DNA of 5,652 bases from an uncultured Lachnospiraceae bacterium (lineage in GTDB: Bacteria; Bacillota; Clostridia; Lachnospirales; Lachnospiraceae). Both the position numbers and the translations under genes were made by a program. The notes under the pieces are model-generated. The model was not told where the DNA came from. It did not search any database and saw nothing but the letters and a program-made list of their open reading frames with translations. The stretch lies in the NCBI GenBank assembly GCA_902795625.1, contig CADBLW010000343.1, positions 1-5,652 on the forward strand. The letters run 5' to 3'. Positions 1 through 5,573 of this stretch are shown here, piece after piece (within the stretch, counting starts at the first letter, position 1; each line of letters begins with the position of its first letter).

Positions 1-544
1 CGACGCCGTAAAGCGCGACGCGGCGGTAGTCGCCGATGATGCGGACGCGGCCGTAGGCGTCCGGAAGACCGGTGATGATGCCGACGTGGCGGGCCTTGCG
101 GATCTCGTCGCTGTAGACGCGGAAGACACCGTCATTGTGCGTCGTGCGGTACAAAAATTCCTCCTCAACCTTCTCGGAGAGCTCGTAACCGTACGCCTGG
201 CATGCCTTGCGGGTCATGTTGAGACCGCCGAAGGGGTTGACGCCGCGGCGAAGCGGCCGGTCGGTCTGCAGGCCGACGATCAGCTCCCTGTCCTTGTCCA
301 GGTAGCCGGGCTTATAATTGAGAAGAGAGGTTACATGCTGTGTGTCGATGTCGAGGACGCCGCCGAACTGCTGCTCGAGATCGAAGAGATGGGAAAGCTT
401 GCCCATCAGTTCCTTCGTGCGTTCGGTTGCGCCTGCGAGGAAACTTCCGTCCCCCTCGTAGGGCGTGTAGTTCTTCTGAATGAAGTCGCGGACGTTGATC
501 TCGTCTTTCCAGGCTCCTCCGACAAATCCTTCCCAAGCTTCCAT
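1..544 (-). CDS. pflB: Pyruvate formate-lyase (formate C-acetyltransferase), N-terminal 181 residues
   Basis: This is the N-terminal part of the glycyl-radical enzyme that converts pyruvate and CoA to acetyl-CoA and formate in the cytoplasm during anaerobic growth. The gene is cut by the left edge of the window. Translation of the minus strand gives MEAWEGFV, then NVRDFIQKNYTPYEGD, SFLAGATERT, IVGLQTDRPLRR, NPFGG and finally TGLPDAYGR and IIGDYRRVALYG. These blocks match remembered E. coli PflB almost word for word. The catalytic cysteine pair and the C-terminal glycyl-radical motif lie outside the window, so activity cannot be judged. The ATG at 544 is chosen because AGGAGGT lies 6 bases upstream. 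Another in-frame ATG at 562 would place that Shine-Dalgarno inside the gene. The N-terminus is about 8 residues shorter than that of E. coli. Expression is probably controlled by the ZTP riboswitch upstream. Confidence 0.96.
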   Translation of the reverse strand, partial: MEAWEGFVGGAWKDEINVRDFIQKNYTPYEGDGSFLAGATERTKELMGKLSHLFDLEQQFGGVLDIDTQHVTSLLNYKPGYLDKDRELIVGLQTDRPLRRGVNPFGGLNMTRKACQAYGYELSEKVEEEFLYRTTHNDGVFRVYSDEIRKARHVGIITGLPDAYGRVRIIGDYRRVALYGV

Positions 545-550
545 GGCGGT

Positions 551-557
551 ACCTCCT
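551..557 (-). promoter_or_regulatory. Ribosome-binding site of pflB
   Basis: The minus strand reads AGGAGGT, a perfect Shine-Dalgarno sequence, followed by 6 bases and the ATG at 544. It fixes the start of pflB in preference to the in-frame ATG at 562. Confidence 0.92.
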
Positions 558-654
558 CGCATGCGCTGTTCCTGCGGTTCGCAGTGTATTATTTTCCGAA
601 AAATGATCCCGCGCAACTTCGTCGCGTTGTCACTTTAGTGCAGTGTTGCAAAAT

Positions 655-689
655 AAACAAAAAAGCAACAGGTCGTTATGATCTGTTGC
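655..689 (-). terminator. Intrinsic terminator, expression platform of the ZTP riboswitch
   Basis: On the minus strand GCAACAG (689-683) pairs perfectly with CTGTTGC (671-665) around an 11-base loop. Six U follow at once (664-659), then G and more U. The first bases of the stem are the last bases of the conserved aptamer element CTGGGCA (693-687). Folding of the aptamer with ligand and folding of the terminator should therefore exclude each other, the known logic of transcriptional ZTP riboswitches (ligand gives read-through). It lies about 110 bases upstream of the pflB start and points toward it, so it attenuates pflB rather than ending another gene. Confidence 0.9.
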
Positions 690-780
690 CCAGACGGTCG
701 GCTAAATGACAGCGATTTTGCTGTCCGACGCATTTAACCCCACTGTGGTTATTTCCACATGAACCGTCAGAGGCTAAATG
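687..780 (-). ncRNA. ZTP (ZMP/ZTP, pfl-motif) riboswitch aptamer upstream of pflB
   Basis: This RNA element senses the purine intermediates ZMP and ZTP, which accumulate when 10-formyl-tetrahydrofolate is scarce. Read on the minus strand, stem P1 is CATTTAGCC (780-772) with GGTTAAATG (739-731), nine pairs including one G-U. Inside lie CTGACGG (770-764) and a small P2 hairpin, GTGG (758-755) with CCAC (748-745), followed by a G-rich junction. P3 is GTCGG (729-725) with CCGAC (701-697), capped by an ACAGC/GCTGT hairpin. The class hallmark CCGCCUGGGCA appears as CCGTCTGGGCA (697-687). GACGG (768-764) can pair with CCGTC (697-693), and both sides differ from the GGCG/CGCC I recall for the family, so pairing is kept. 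The class was named for pfl genes, the context here. The assignment rests on remembered consensus, not a covariance-model score. Confidence 0.87.
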
Positions 781-796
781 TTCTTCACTTGTGCTC

Positions 797-825
797 AGCA
801 TACCACAACATATGGGGGCAGTCAA
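797..825 (-). promoter_or_regulatory. Sigma-A-type promoter of the pflB leader
   Basis: The minus strand carries a -35 box TTGACT (825-820) and a -10 box TATGCT (802-797) separated by exactly 17 bases. The predicted transcription start is near 790, about ten bases before the 5' strand of the riboswitch P1 stem at 780. This leaves a leader of about 245 bases before pflB. The spacing relative to the aptamer supports both calls. Confidence 0.85.
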
Positions 826-839
826 GAGGACAAATTGCA

Positions 840-868
840 CGAAAAAATCGAAAAATTCGTTACGATTT
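840..868 (+). promoter_or_regulatory. AT-rich inverted repeat upstream of the operon -35 box (possible operator or UP-like element)
   Basis: AAATCG (845-850) and CGATTT (863-868) form an inverted repeat with a 12-base spacer, ending four bases before the -35 box at 872. CGAAAAA occurs twice at its left side (840-846 and 849-855). The site sits between the two divergent promoters and could bind a regulator of either, or act as an A-tract UP element. The repeat is short and could be chance in an A-rich stretch. Confidence 0.3.
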
Positions 869-871
869 CTC

Positions 872-900
872 TTGAAAACCGAAAACCACGGTGTTATAAT
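872..900 (+). promoter_or_regulatory. Near-consensus sigma-A-type promoter of the lipoprotein operon
   Basis: A -35 box TTGAAA (872-877) and a perfect -10 box TATAAT (895-900) are separated by 17 bases. The predicted start is near 907, giving a leader of about 168 bases before the ATG at 1075. It points away from the pflB promoter; the two -35 boxes lie about 47 bases apart in a shared control region. Confidence 0.88.
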
Positions 901-906
901 AACTGA

Positions 907-1058
907 AATGGTAAATGATATTTAACACTCGCGTGGGAGAGCGCGAAAGTCAGAGAGGAAAAGGGAAACTGTGGTACGTAGGGCGCAGTCGAGGAATGTA
1001 TCGGAGGGGATGCAGCGACTGCAGGAGCAATAACACCACAGAAAGAAGTGGGAAATAC
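907..1058 (+). ncRNA. Long 5' leader with nested complementary segments, RNA class not recognised
   Basis: The leader between the promoter and the first lipoprotein gene is purine-rich and has no convincing small gene. CTGTGGT (969-975) is complementary to ACCACAG (1035-1041). Nested within, GCAGTCG (985-991) is complementary to CGACTGC (1016-1022). A CGCG/CGCG mini-hairpin lies upstream near 930-945. Two perfect seven-base pairings nested correctly suggest a real fold that ends about 20 bases before the G-rich ribosome-binding site. No run of U follows, so this is not a terminator. I compared it mentally with glycine, c-di-GMP, preQ1 and ykkC riboswitch consensus and saw no match. It might be a regulatory or stabilising leader, or the pairing might be incidental. 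Confidence 0.4.
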
Positions 1059-1059
1059 A

Positions 1060-1066
1060 GGGGGGG
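1060..1066 (+). promoter_or_regulatory. G-run ribosome-binding site of the first lipoprotein gene
   Basis: Seven consecutive G lie 8 bases before the ATG at 1075. They can pair with the CCUCC core of 16S rRNA using a G-U pair. This site rules out the in-frame GTG at 1048, which would place it inside the gene and would add nine residues ahead of a textbook signal peptide. Confidence 0.7.
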
Positions 1067-1074
1067 TAGTAATT

Positions 1075-2670
1075 ATGTTGAAACGATGTGTCGCTGTGCT
1101 TCTGATCATGGCGTTGGTTGTCGTGTCCGCAGCTTGCGGAAAGTCCGGAAACGAGGCAAAGCCGGAGAAGGACAATGAGCAGGAGCAGGAGAAAAGCAAA
1201 GAGAGAACGAAAAACGGGTTCCGTCGATATACCAATGTGATGGATGAATACGGGAATGTGACCTCGGCGAAGGAACTCACGGAAGAGTACGAGGATCTGA
1301 TCACGGAGAAGACGGACCGCGTATACAAGAACGGTGAGGTGACGGAACTGACCCGCTGGTACTACGACAGCACCGGCAAGATTCTTTTGAAAAAGGTGGA
1401 ATGGCACGCAAATCCGTACTATCTGACGGTTTCCAGGGAATATGACACGGAAGGCCGCCCGATCCGGTATTCCCAGAAACAGGAGCATGAGGCAGAGCCG
1501 GGTGTCGAGCAGGAGAAGATAAATTTTCCGGATGAGTATTTCCGGTTTATTCTGAATATGGATACGTATGCCTTCGGTGCGTTTTATGCAAACTTTGATG
1601 TGAAGGAACTGAAGACGGAATATACGTATGGGGATGACGGGAGGCTCAAGAGCATTCAGTCGGTTGCGGAAACCGGAGATGTGATCGCTTTTGTGGAGTG
1701 CGGTAAAGGCGATATCATACTGAAACAGGAATACAACTTTAATCAGTATCGGTATAAGGAAGCCTACGATCCGGAGACCGGAAAGGGGACGTGGGAACTG
1801 TACAGCGAGAGCGTGATGGATGAGCACGGACGATGGAGCTGGGCTTTGGAAAGTTCGGGAGAAGTAGAGTACGACAAGGACGGGAAAATGACGAGAAGAA
1901 CGGAGTATACGGAGAACAATCCCGCAAGTTCGGCGTATCTCTGCAAGGAAACCGTGTATCACGCAGTCGGTGACGGTGTTCAGGCAAACACCACAGCGTA
2001 CGATATGGACGGAGCGGTATCGTCTCGCATTGAATCGGTATATGATTCCAAGGGTCGTGAGACGTTGATGGTACAGGAATACCTCGGCCTCTATACGAAC
2101 ACTGATCCGCTCAAATATATCGTGTCCACAACGTACCATGAGAACGGACAGGTTGCCACACAGTCAAGTCAATACTTCGACTATGAAAAAAATGAGTATG
2201 TGCTACGTCTGGAGAGGGAGTGGGACGCCGACGGCGTGTCGCTGATCAGCCGGCAGTATGACGAGCTCGGACAGCCTGAGCAGGAATTCATTACGGAATA
2301 CGTTCAGGTGGACGGGGTTGCCGGCAAGGTCAGGAGACAGGATGCCAGCGAGTTCACCGGCGGTGTAGGAACTCTAGTCACACAGAACTGGTACATCTGC
2401 ATGAAGAATCCGTACAATGAGGACGAATGGGTCAATTACAGCTATATAGACTTTGACAAGAGAGGAAACGGCACGGATCGTTACAATGCGGAATTCGATC
2501 AGGAAGGCCGTTTGATCAAAACGTCGGTCGGAGAGTATTTTACGGAATATGATGCTCAGGGGCGGCCGGCGCATGCGCTGGATAGTCAGGCAGGATCTGA
2601 AGAGGGATGGCAGGCGCAGGGGTATTATGAACATTTTTACGAGTACTGGGAAGGTGAAATGCCGCAGTAG
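1075..2670 (+). CDS. Putative YD-repeat (RHS-like) lipoprotein, first of a tandem pair
   Basis: Product of 531 residues, predicted to be anchored on the outer face of the cell membrane; function unknown. Residues 1-21 form a lipoprotein signal peptide: MLKR, a hydrophobic core (6-17) and SAAC with Cys21 as lipidation site. The -3 position is Ser rather than the usual Leu, a weak lipobox. An E/K/Q-rich tether follows (about 23-46). The rest is rich in degenerate YD-type repeats, for example YDTEGRP (123-129), YGDDGRL (185-191), YDKDGKM (266-272), YDSKGRE (323-329), YHENGQV (354-360), YDELGQP (395-401), FDQEGRL (474-480) and YDAQGRP (492-498), typical of extended beta structure in RHS/YD proteins. 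It ends in YEYWEGEMPQ. No enzymatic motif or toxin domain is seen, and the protein is far smaller than RHS toxins. The next gene is a paralogue of equal length 31 bases downstream, probably co-transcribed. An unrelated beta-repeat fold such as MORN-like repeats is the alternative. Confidence 0.85.
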   Translation: MLKRCVAVLLIMALVVVSAACGKSGNEAKPEKDNEQEQEKSKERTKNGFRRYTNVMDEYGNVTSAKELTEEYEDLITEKTDRVYKNGEVTELTRWYYDSTGKILLKKVEWHANPYYLTVSREYDTEGRPIRYSQKQEHEAEPGVEQEKINFPDEYFRFILNMDTYAFGAFYANFDVKELKTEYTYGDDGRLKSIQSVAETGDVIAFVECGKGDIILKQEYNFNQYRYKEAYDPETGKGTWELYSESVMDEHGRWSWALESSGEVEYDKDGKMTRRTEYTENNPASSAYLCKETVYHAVGDGVQANTTAYDMDGAVSSRIESVYDSKGRETLMVQEYLGLYTNTDPLKYIVSTTYHENGQVATQSSQYFDYEKNEYVLRLEREWDADGVSLISRQYDELGQPEQEFITEYVQVDGVAGKVRRQDASEFTGGVGTLVTQNWYICMKNPYNEDEWVNYSYIDFDKRGNGTDRYNAEFDQEGRLIKTSVGEYFTEYDAQGRPAHALDSQAGSEEGWQAQGYYEHFYEYWEGEMPQ

Positions 2671-2688
2671 AAGCGGCGAGTGCAGCAA

Positions 2689-2694
2689 GGGGGG
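2689..2694 (+). promoter_or_regulatory. G-run ribosome-binding site of the second lipoprotein gene
   Basis: Six G preceded by AA lie 7 bases before the ATG at 2702, within the 31-base gap after the first lipoprotein gene. The reading frame is open back to 2549, but this site and the signal peptide right after 2702 decide the start. Confidence 0.7.
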
Positions 2695-2701
2695 ACGAAA
2701 A

Positions 2702-4297
2702 ATGAACAGTACATGTAAGAAAATTACGGCAGTAGTGTTGACTGTTGTGCTTGCGGCATGCCTTACGGCCTGCAGCGGCGGAACGAAGGATCCGGAGAAG
2801 GAGAAAGAGAAGAGGAAGCCCTCGGGATACCGTTGCTACCTGATCGAAGACCCGCAGAAACCCGATGACAGGGTGCTGGTGTCGGAATACGAGGATCTTG
2901 TCACAGAGGTGACGTATAAAACGTACAGCAGCTACGACGACCACGAGCTGGAGTCAGTGACCCGGTGGTACTATGATGAAAACGGGGAGTATCTGCTGAA
3001 GAGGGTTGACTGGAGCGCCTCGGACAGCATGGTTACCACTTCCACAGAGTACGACATGAAGCGCCGCAAGATCCGCTATTCGGAAAAGCAGGAGCATGAA
3101 TCTACGGCAGACCAGGAGAAACCGAAGATCGCGCTTGAGTATGTGAAATACCTGCCGAGCGCAACCGATTACTACTATTACAACGCCGGCAACGATGTGA
3201 AAGAGCTGGTCACAGAATTTACCTACAAGGGAGATTCCGACAAGCTTGCAAGTATGAAGACGGTTACGGACACCGGCAAAGAGGTCGCAACGGTGGAACT
3301 CGGTGACGGTGACATTGTCCTTTTCAGGAAATTCGAGACGGACACGTGGCGCCTTGAGGAGAGGTATGATCCCGATAAAAGAACGGGCGTATGGTATTAT
3401 TACAACCGTGATATCCTGAACGAAGAAGTGCAGGGAAGTGACGGGAACGGGAAACTTTACTCGTACGGGCCGAATGAATACGACGAGTCCGGCAGGATCA
3501 CACGTTCCCAGATGTATCTGTTCGATTATTACGATAACATTCCGTATCTTGCCGAAGATATCATATATATCTATGAAACGGACGGCACCGTAACAAAAAC
3601 AACAAAGGACTATGATGCTTTGGGGCAGGATGTAGGAGCGGAAGGAACGGAAAAACTGGATTCCGAGGGCAGAGTTCTTTACGATTTGGATATCTTTTAC
3701 AACAGTGACGGTTCGCTTGCGTTTAAGACCGAGCGCACGTACACCTACCACGATAACGGCGTGACGGCGTCCCAGCTTGAACGGCGTTACAACGAATCGC
3801 AGAAGGAAATGCGTACCGTTATAGACGATGAGTACGACGAGGGAGGCAACACGATCGCAAGCCGGGTTTATGATTCCGCAGGGAATCTGAAAGAGGAATT
3901 CACAACAGTCGATGTGAAAACGACAGATATCGCCGGTAAGACCCGGTGCCGCATATGGACCGCCTACGATAAAGGACTCGATTATAAGACTTATGAAATC
4001 TACGAAATACAAATGAGCATGCCGTGCGGTTTCAATGACTGGATCAGACTGCCCTACGGGAATGACGAATGGTATACCTACCGGACGGTGACGACGGACT
4101 GGAACGGTGACACAACGGCAAATGATTACAATGCGAAGTTTGATGCGGACGGACATCTTCTGAAGGTTGATACGAACGGCGGTGAGACATATGCCGAGTT
4201 TGATACGCGGGGACGTATCATACACTGCCTTGAATCCGGTAATAGCGTATGGGAGTATGGATACGAGTACTGGGAAGGCGAAGCGCCGCAGAAGTAA
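2702..4297 (+). CDS. Putative YD-repeat (RHS-like) lipoprotein, second of a tandem pair
   Basis: Product of 531 residues, a paralogue of the preceding gene and likewise probably a membrane-anchored surface lipoprotein of unknown function. The signal peptide has a KK n-region, a hydrophobic core (8-19) and two candidate lipoboxes, LAAC (Cys20) and LTAC (Cys24). The second, followed by SGG, looks better. A charged tether follows (about 29-40). Repeats include YDENGEY (91-97), YDESGRI (260-266), YETDGTV (291-297), YDALGQD (304-310), YHDNGVT (349-355), YDEGGNT (378-384), YDSAGNL (390-396), FDADGHL (480-486) and FDTRGRI (500-506). Blocks shared with the first protein include SEYEDL (EEYEDL there), TRWYYD, KQEHE, DVKEL, GDGDI (GKGDI there), YDP with a following GxW, YNAxFD and the C-terminal YEYWEGE-x-PQ. 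Divergence is high outside these blocks, so the duplication is old. The next gene starts 34 bases downstream with no terminator between. Confidence 0.86.
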   Translation: MNSTCKKITAVVLTVVLAACLTACSGGTKDPEKEKEKRKPSGYRCYLIEDPQKPDDRVLVSEYEDLVTEVTYKTYSSYDDHELESVTRWYYDENGEYLLKRVDWSASDSMVTTSTEYDMKRRKIRYSEKQEHESTADQEKPKIALEYVKYLPSATDYYYYNAGNDVKELVTEFTYKGDSDKLASMKTVTDTGKEVATVELGDGDIVLFRKFETDTWRLEERYDPDKRTGVWYYYNRDILNEEVQGSDGNGKLYSYGPNEYDESGRITRSQMYLFDYYDNIPYLAEDIIYIYETDGTVTKTTKDYDALGQDVGAEGTEKLDSEGRVLYDLDIFYNSDGSLAFKTERTYTYHDNGVTASQLERRYNESQKEMRTVIDDEYDEGGNTIASRVYDSAGNLKEEFTTVDVKTTDIAGKTRCRIWTAYDKGLDYKTYEIYEIQMSMPCGFNDWIRLPYGNDEWYTYRTVTTDWNGDTTANDYNAKFDADGHLLKVDTNGGETYAEFDTRGRIIHCLESGNSVWEYGYEYWEGEAPQK

Positions 4298-4316
4298 GGC
4301 AGGATGACAGCAGTGA

Positions 4317-4322
4317 GGGGGG
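4317..4322 (+). promoter_or_regulatory. G-run ribosome-binding site of the zinc-ribbon gene
   Basis: GAGGGGGG ends 9 bases before the ATG at 4332. A second ATG at 4338 (third codon) is also within reach, 15 bases away, but the first has better spacing. Confidence 0.65.
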
Positions 4323-4331
4323 ACAGCTACT

Positions 4332-5570
4332 ATGGCAATGAAATATTCATGTCCGAAATGCGGGGTGGGGTTGGTATTTGACCCGCAGACACAAATGCTG
4401 CGCTGTGAATACTGTGACACATCGTTCACCGTGCAGGAGGTAAAGGAATCGAAACTCGGGCTGGAAGAACTGATCCGCAGAAAGAACAAGGGGACGGATC
4501 AGACGGCCTCGGAGGAATACGACGGCGAAGGGCACGGGACGATCTCCATGAAGCTGCTCCGCTGCAATTCCTGCGGAGCGAAGCTTGCGTTCAGCAATGT
4601 CGAGACGTCCTCGTACTGCGCGTATTGCGGCCAGCCTACGATTGCGACGGAACGGCTGCAGGATTTCCGCCGGCCGGATTTTATCATTCCGTTCAAGGTC
4701 ACAAAGGAGCGGGCGGAGCGGCTCATTCGTGAGCAGATTGAAAACGGCAGGTTCATCCCGGACGAGATCCGGAAATTTGATCCGGAACGGATCTGCGGGA
4801 TCTATATTCCGTACTGGCTTTTTGATGTGTATACCTCCGACGGACAGCTCTGGAAATACAGCGACGGGGACGACGGTACATTTTATGCGTATTATGCCGC
4901 GGACAGCGAGTTTCACCGGGTGACTTATGAGGCTTCCCGAAGATTTAACGACAGCTTCTCGTCCAAGCTGGAACCGTATCGCATGGATGAGGTGATGAGA
5001 TTCGACGAGACATATCTCTCCGGGTTTTACTCCGACCAGTTCGATGTGGACAAGGAGGAAGCGGGAGCGCAGGTGCGCGCCAGGGCTAAGCGGATGTTCC
5101 TCGAGGAGATTACGAAGAGGCGGAAAGCCATGCATGTGATGGAGGTATTTTCCCATCCGGTCGCGGAGGAATACAAGCCGCGATATGCGTTGCTGCCGGT
5201 CTGGTTCATGACCATGAGATACCGCAACAAACCGTACACGGTTTTGGTGAACGGGCAGACGGCCAAGACGGTCTGTTCGCTGCCGGTCAACAAGGTGAAG
5301 GCATACGGTTTGTTTACTGCCTTTGCGTTACTGTTCAGCGCGTTGCTGATGGGACTGTTTGCGATCATCAACGCAAACCTTTTCAACAGTAAGATGTCAG
5401 ACACGGATCAGACGCTTCTATTTGCGCTGATCTACATTCCGATCACCGTTGTGTTGTTCGTCCTGTCCCGGCTCTCCTCCATAAAGAGGCTGTTCCGGAT
5501 CGGAAAGGGAGTGAGGGATGCCGGAATGTACAGCAACGAAGAGCTGTTGAATAAGAGACAGGGGGTGTGA
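4332..5570 (+). CDS. TFIIB-type zinc-ribbon membrane protein with two C-terminal transmembrane helices
   Basis: Product of 412 residues. Residues 7-28 form a zinc ribbon, CPKC (7-10) and CEYC (25-28). After a charged linker, residues 78-99 form a second, CNSC (78-81) and CAYC (96-99), the latter followed by GQPT. The middle (about 100-320) carries FRRPDFIIPFKVTKERAE, IYIPYWLFDV and later LLPVWFMTMRYRNKPYTVLVNGQT. As far as I recall, these blocks mark the Firmicutes proteins called TFIIB-type zinc-ribbon-containing, often mislabelled as PriA helicase because of the cysteines; no helicase motifs are present here. Two hydrophobic helices lie at about 325-348 and 361-379, followed by a basic stretch (380-395), so both termini probably face the cytoplasm. 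The role is unknown. It is not general transcription factor IIB, since there are no cyclin repeats. Co-transcription with the lipoprotein pair is inferred from the 34-base gap, and the downstream gene begins 3 bases after its stop. Confidence 0.85.
   Translation: MAMKYSCPKCGVGLVFDPQTQMLRCEYCDTSFTVQEVKESKLGLEELIRRKNKGTDQTASEEYDGEGHGTISMKLLRCNSCGAKLAFSNVETSSYCAYCGQPTIATERLQDFRRPDFIIPFKVTKERAERLIREQIENGRFIPDEIRKFDPERICGIYIPYWLFDVYTSDGQLWKYSDGDDGTFYAYYAADSEFHRVTYEASRRFNDSFSSKLEPYRMDEVMRFDETYLSGFYSDQFDVDKEEAGAQVRARAKRMFLEEITKRRKAMHVMEVFSHPVAEEYKPRYALLPVWFMTMRYRNKPYTVLVNGQTAKTVCSLPVNKVKAYGLFTAFALLFSALLMGLFAIINANLFNSKMSDTDQTLLFALIYIPITVVLFVLSRLSSIKRLFRIGKGVRDAGMYSNEELLNKRQGV
5561..5565 (+). promoter_or_regulatory. 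G-run ribosome-binding site of the fourth operon gene
   Basis: Five G lie 8 bases before the ATG at 5574 and within the last codons of the zinc-ribbon gene, an arrangement that suggests coupled translation. Confidence 0.6.
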
Positions 5571-5573
5571 GAC

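Noticed and set aside
86..709. A 207-codon open frame on the plus strand opposite pflB and its leader
   Set aside because: It lies antisense to an unmistakable pflB and runs into the riboswitch and terminator region. Its protein is low in recognisable motifs and it has no ribosome-binding site.
969..1041. The leader hairpin as an intrinsic terminator or a known riboswitch (glycine, c-di-GMP, preQ1, ykkC)
   Set aside because: There is no U tract after the stem, and none of the conserved cores of those classes that I can recall is present.
1048..1074. An upstream in-frame GTG start that would extend the first lipoprotein by nine residues
   Set aside because: The G-run ribosome-binding site would fall inside the extension, and the lipoprotein signal peptide starts properly at the ATG at 1075.
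922..2139. A 405-codon minus-strand open frame antisense to the first lipoprotein gene
   Set aside because: The sense strand has a signal peptide, repeats and a paralogue. The antisense frame is open because stop codons are rare opposite the Tyr/Asp/Glu/Gly-rich repeat codons. A similar 511-codon frame opposite the second lipoprotein gene (2954-4489) has the same cause.
2549..2701. An upstream in-frame extension of 51 codons for the second lipoprotein gene
   Set aside because: It overlaps the end of the first lipoprotein gene in another frame and would bury the signal peptide. The ATG at 2702 has its own ribosome-binding site.
1075..4297. RHS/polymorphic toxin identity for the YD-repeat proteins
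   Set aside because: They are only 531 residues long, carry lipoprotein signals, lack the RHS core and a variable C-terminal toxin domain, and have no immunity gene. Both end in the same conserved signature.
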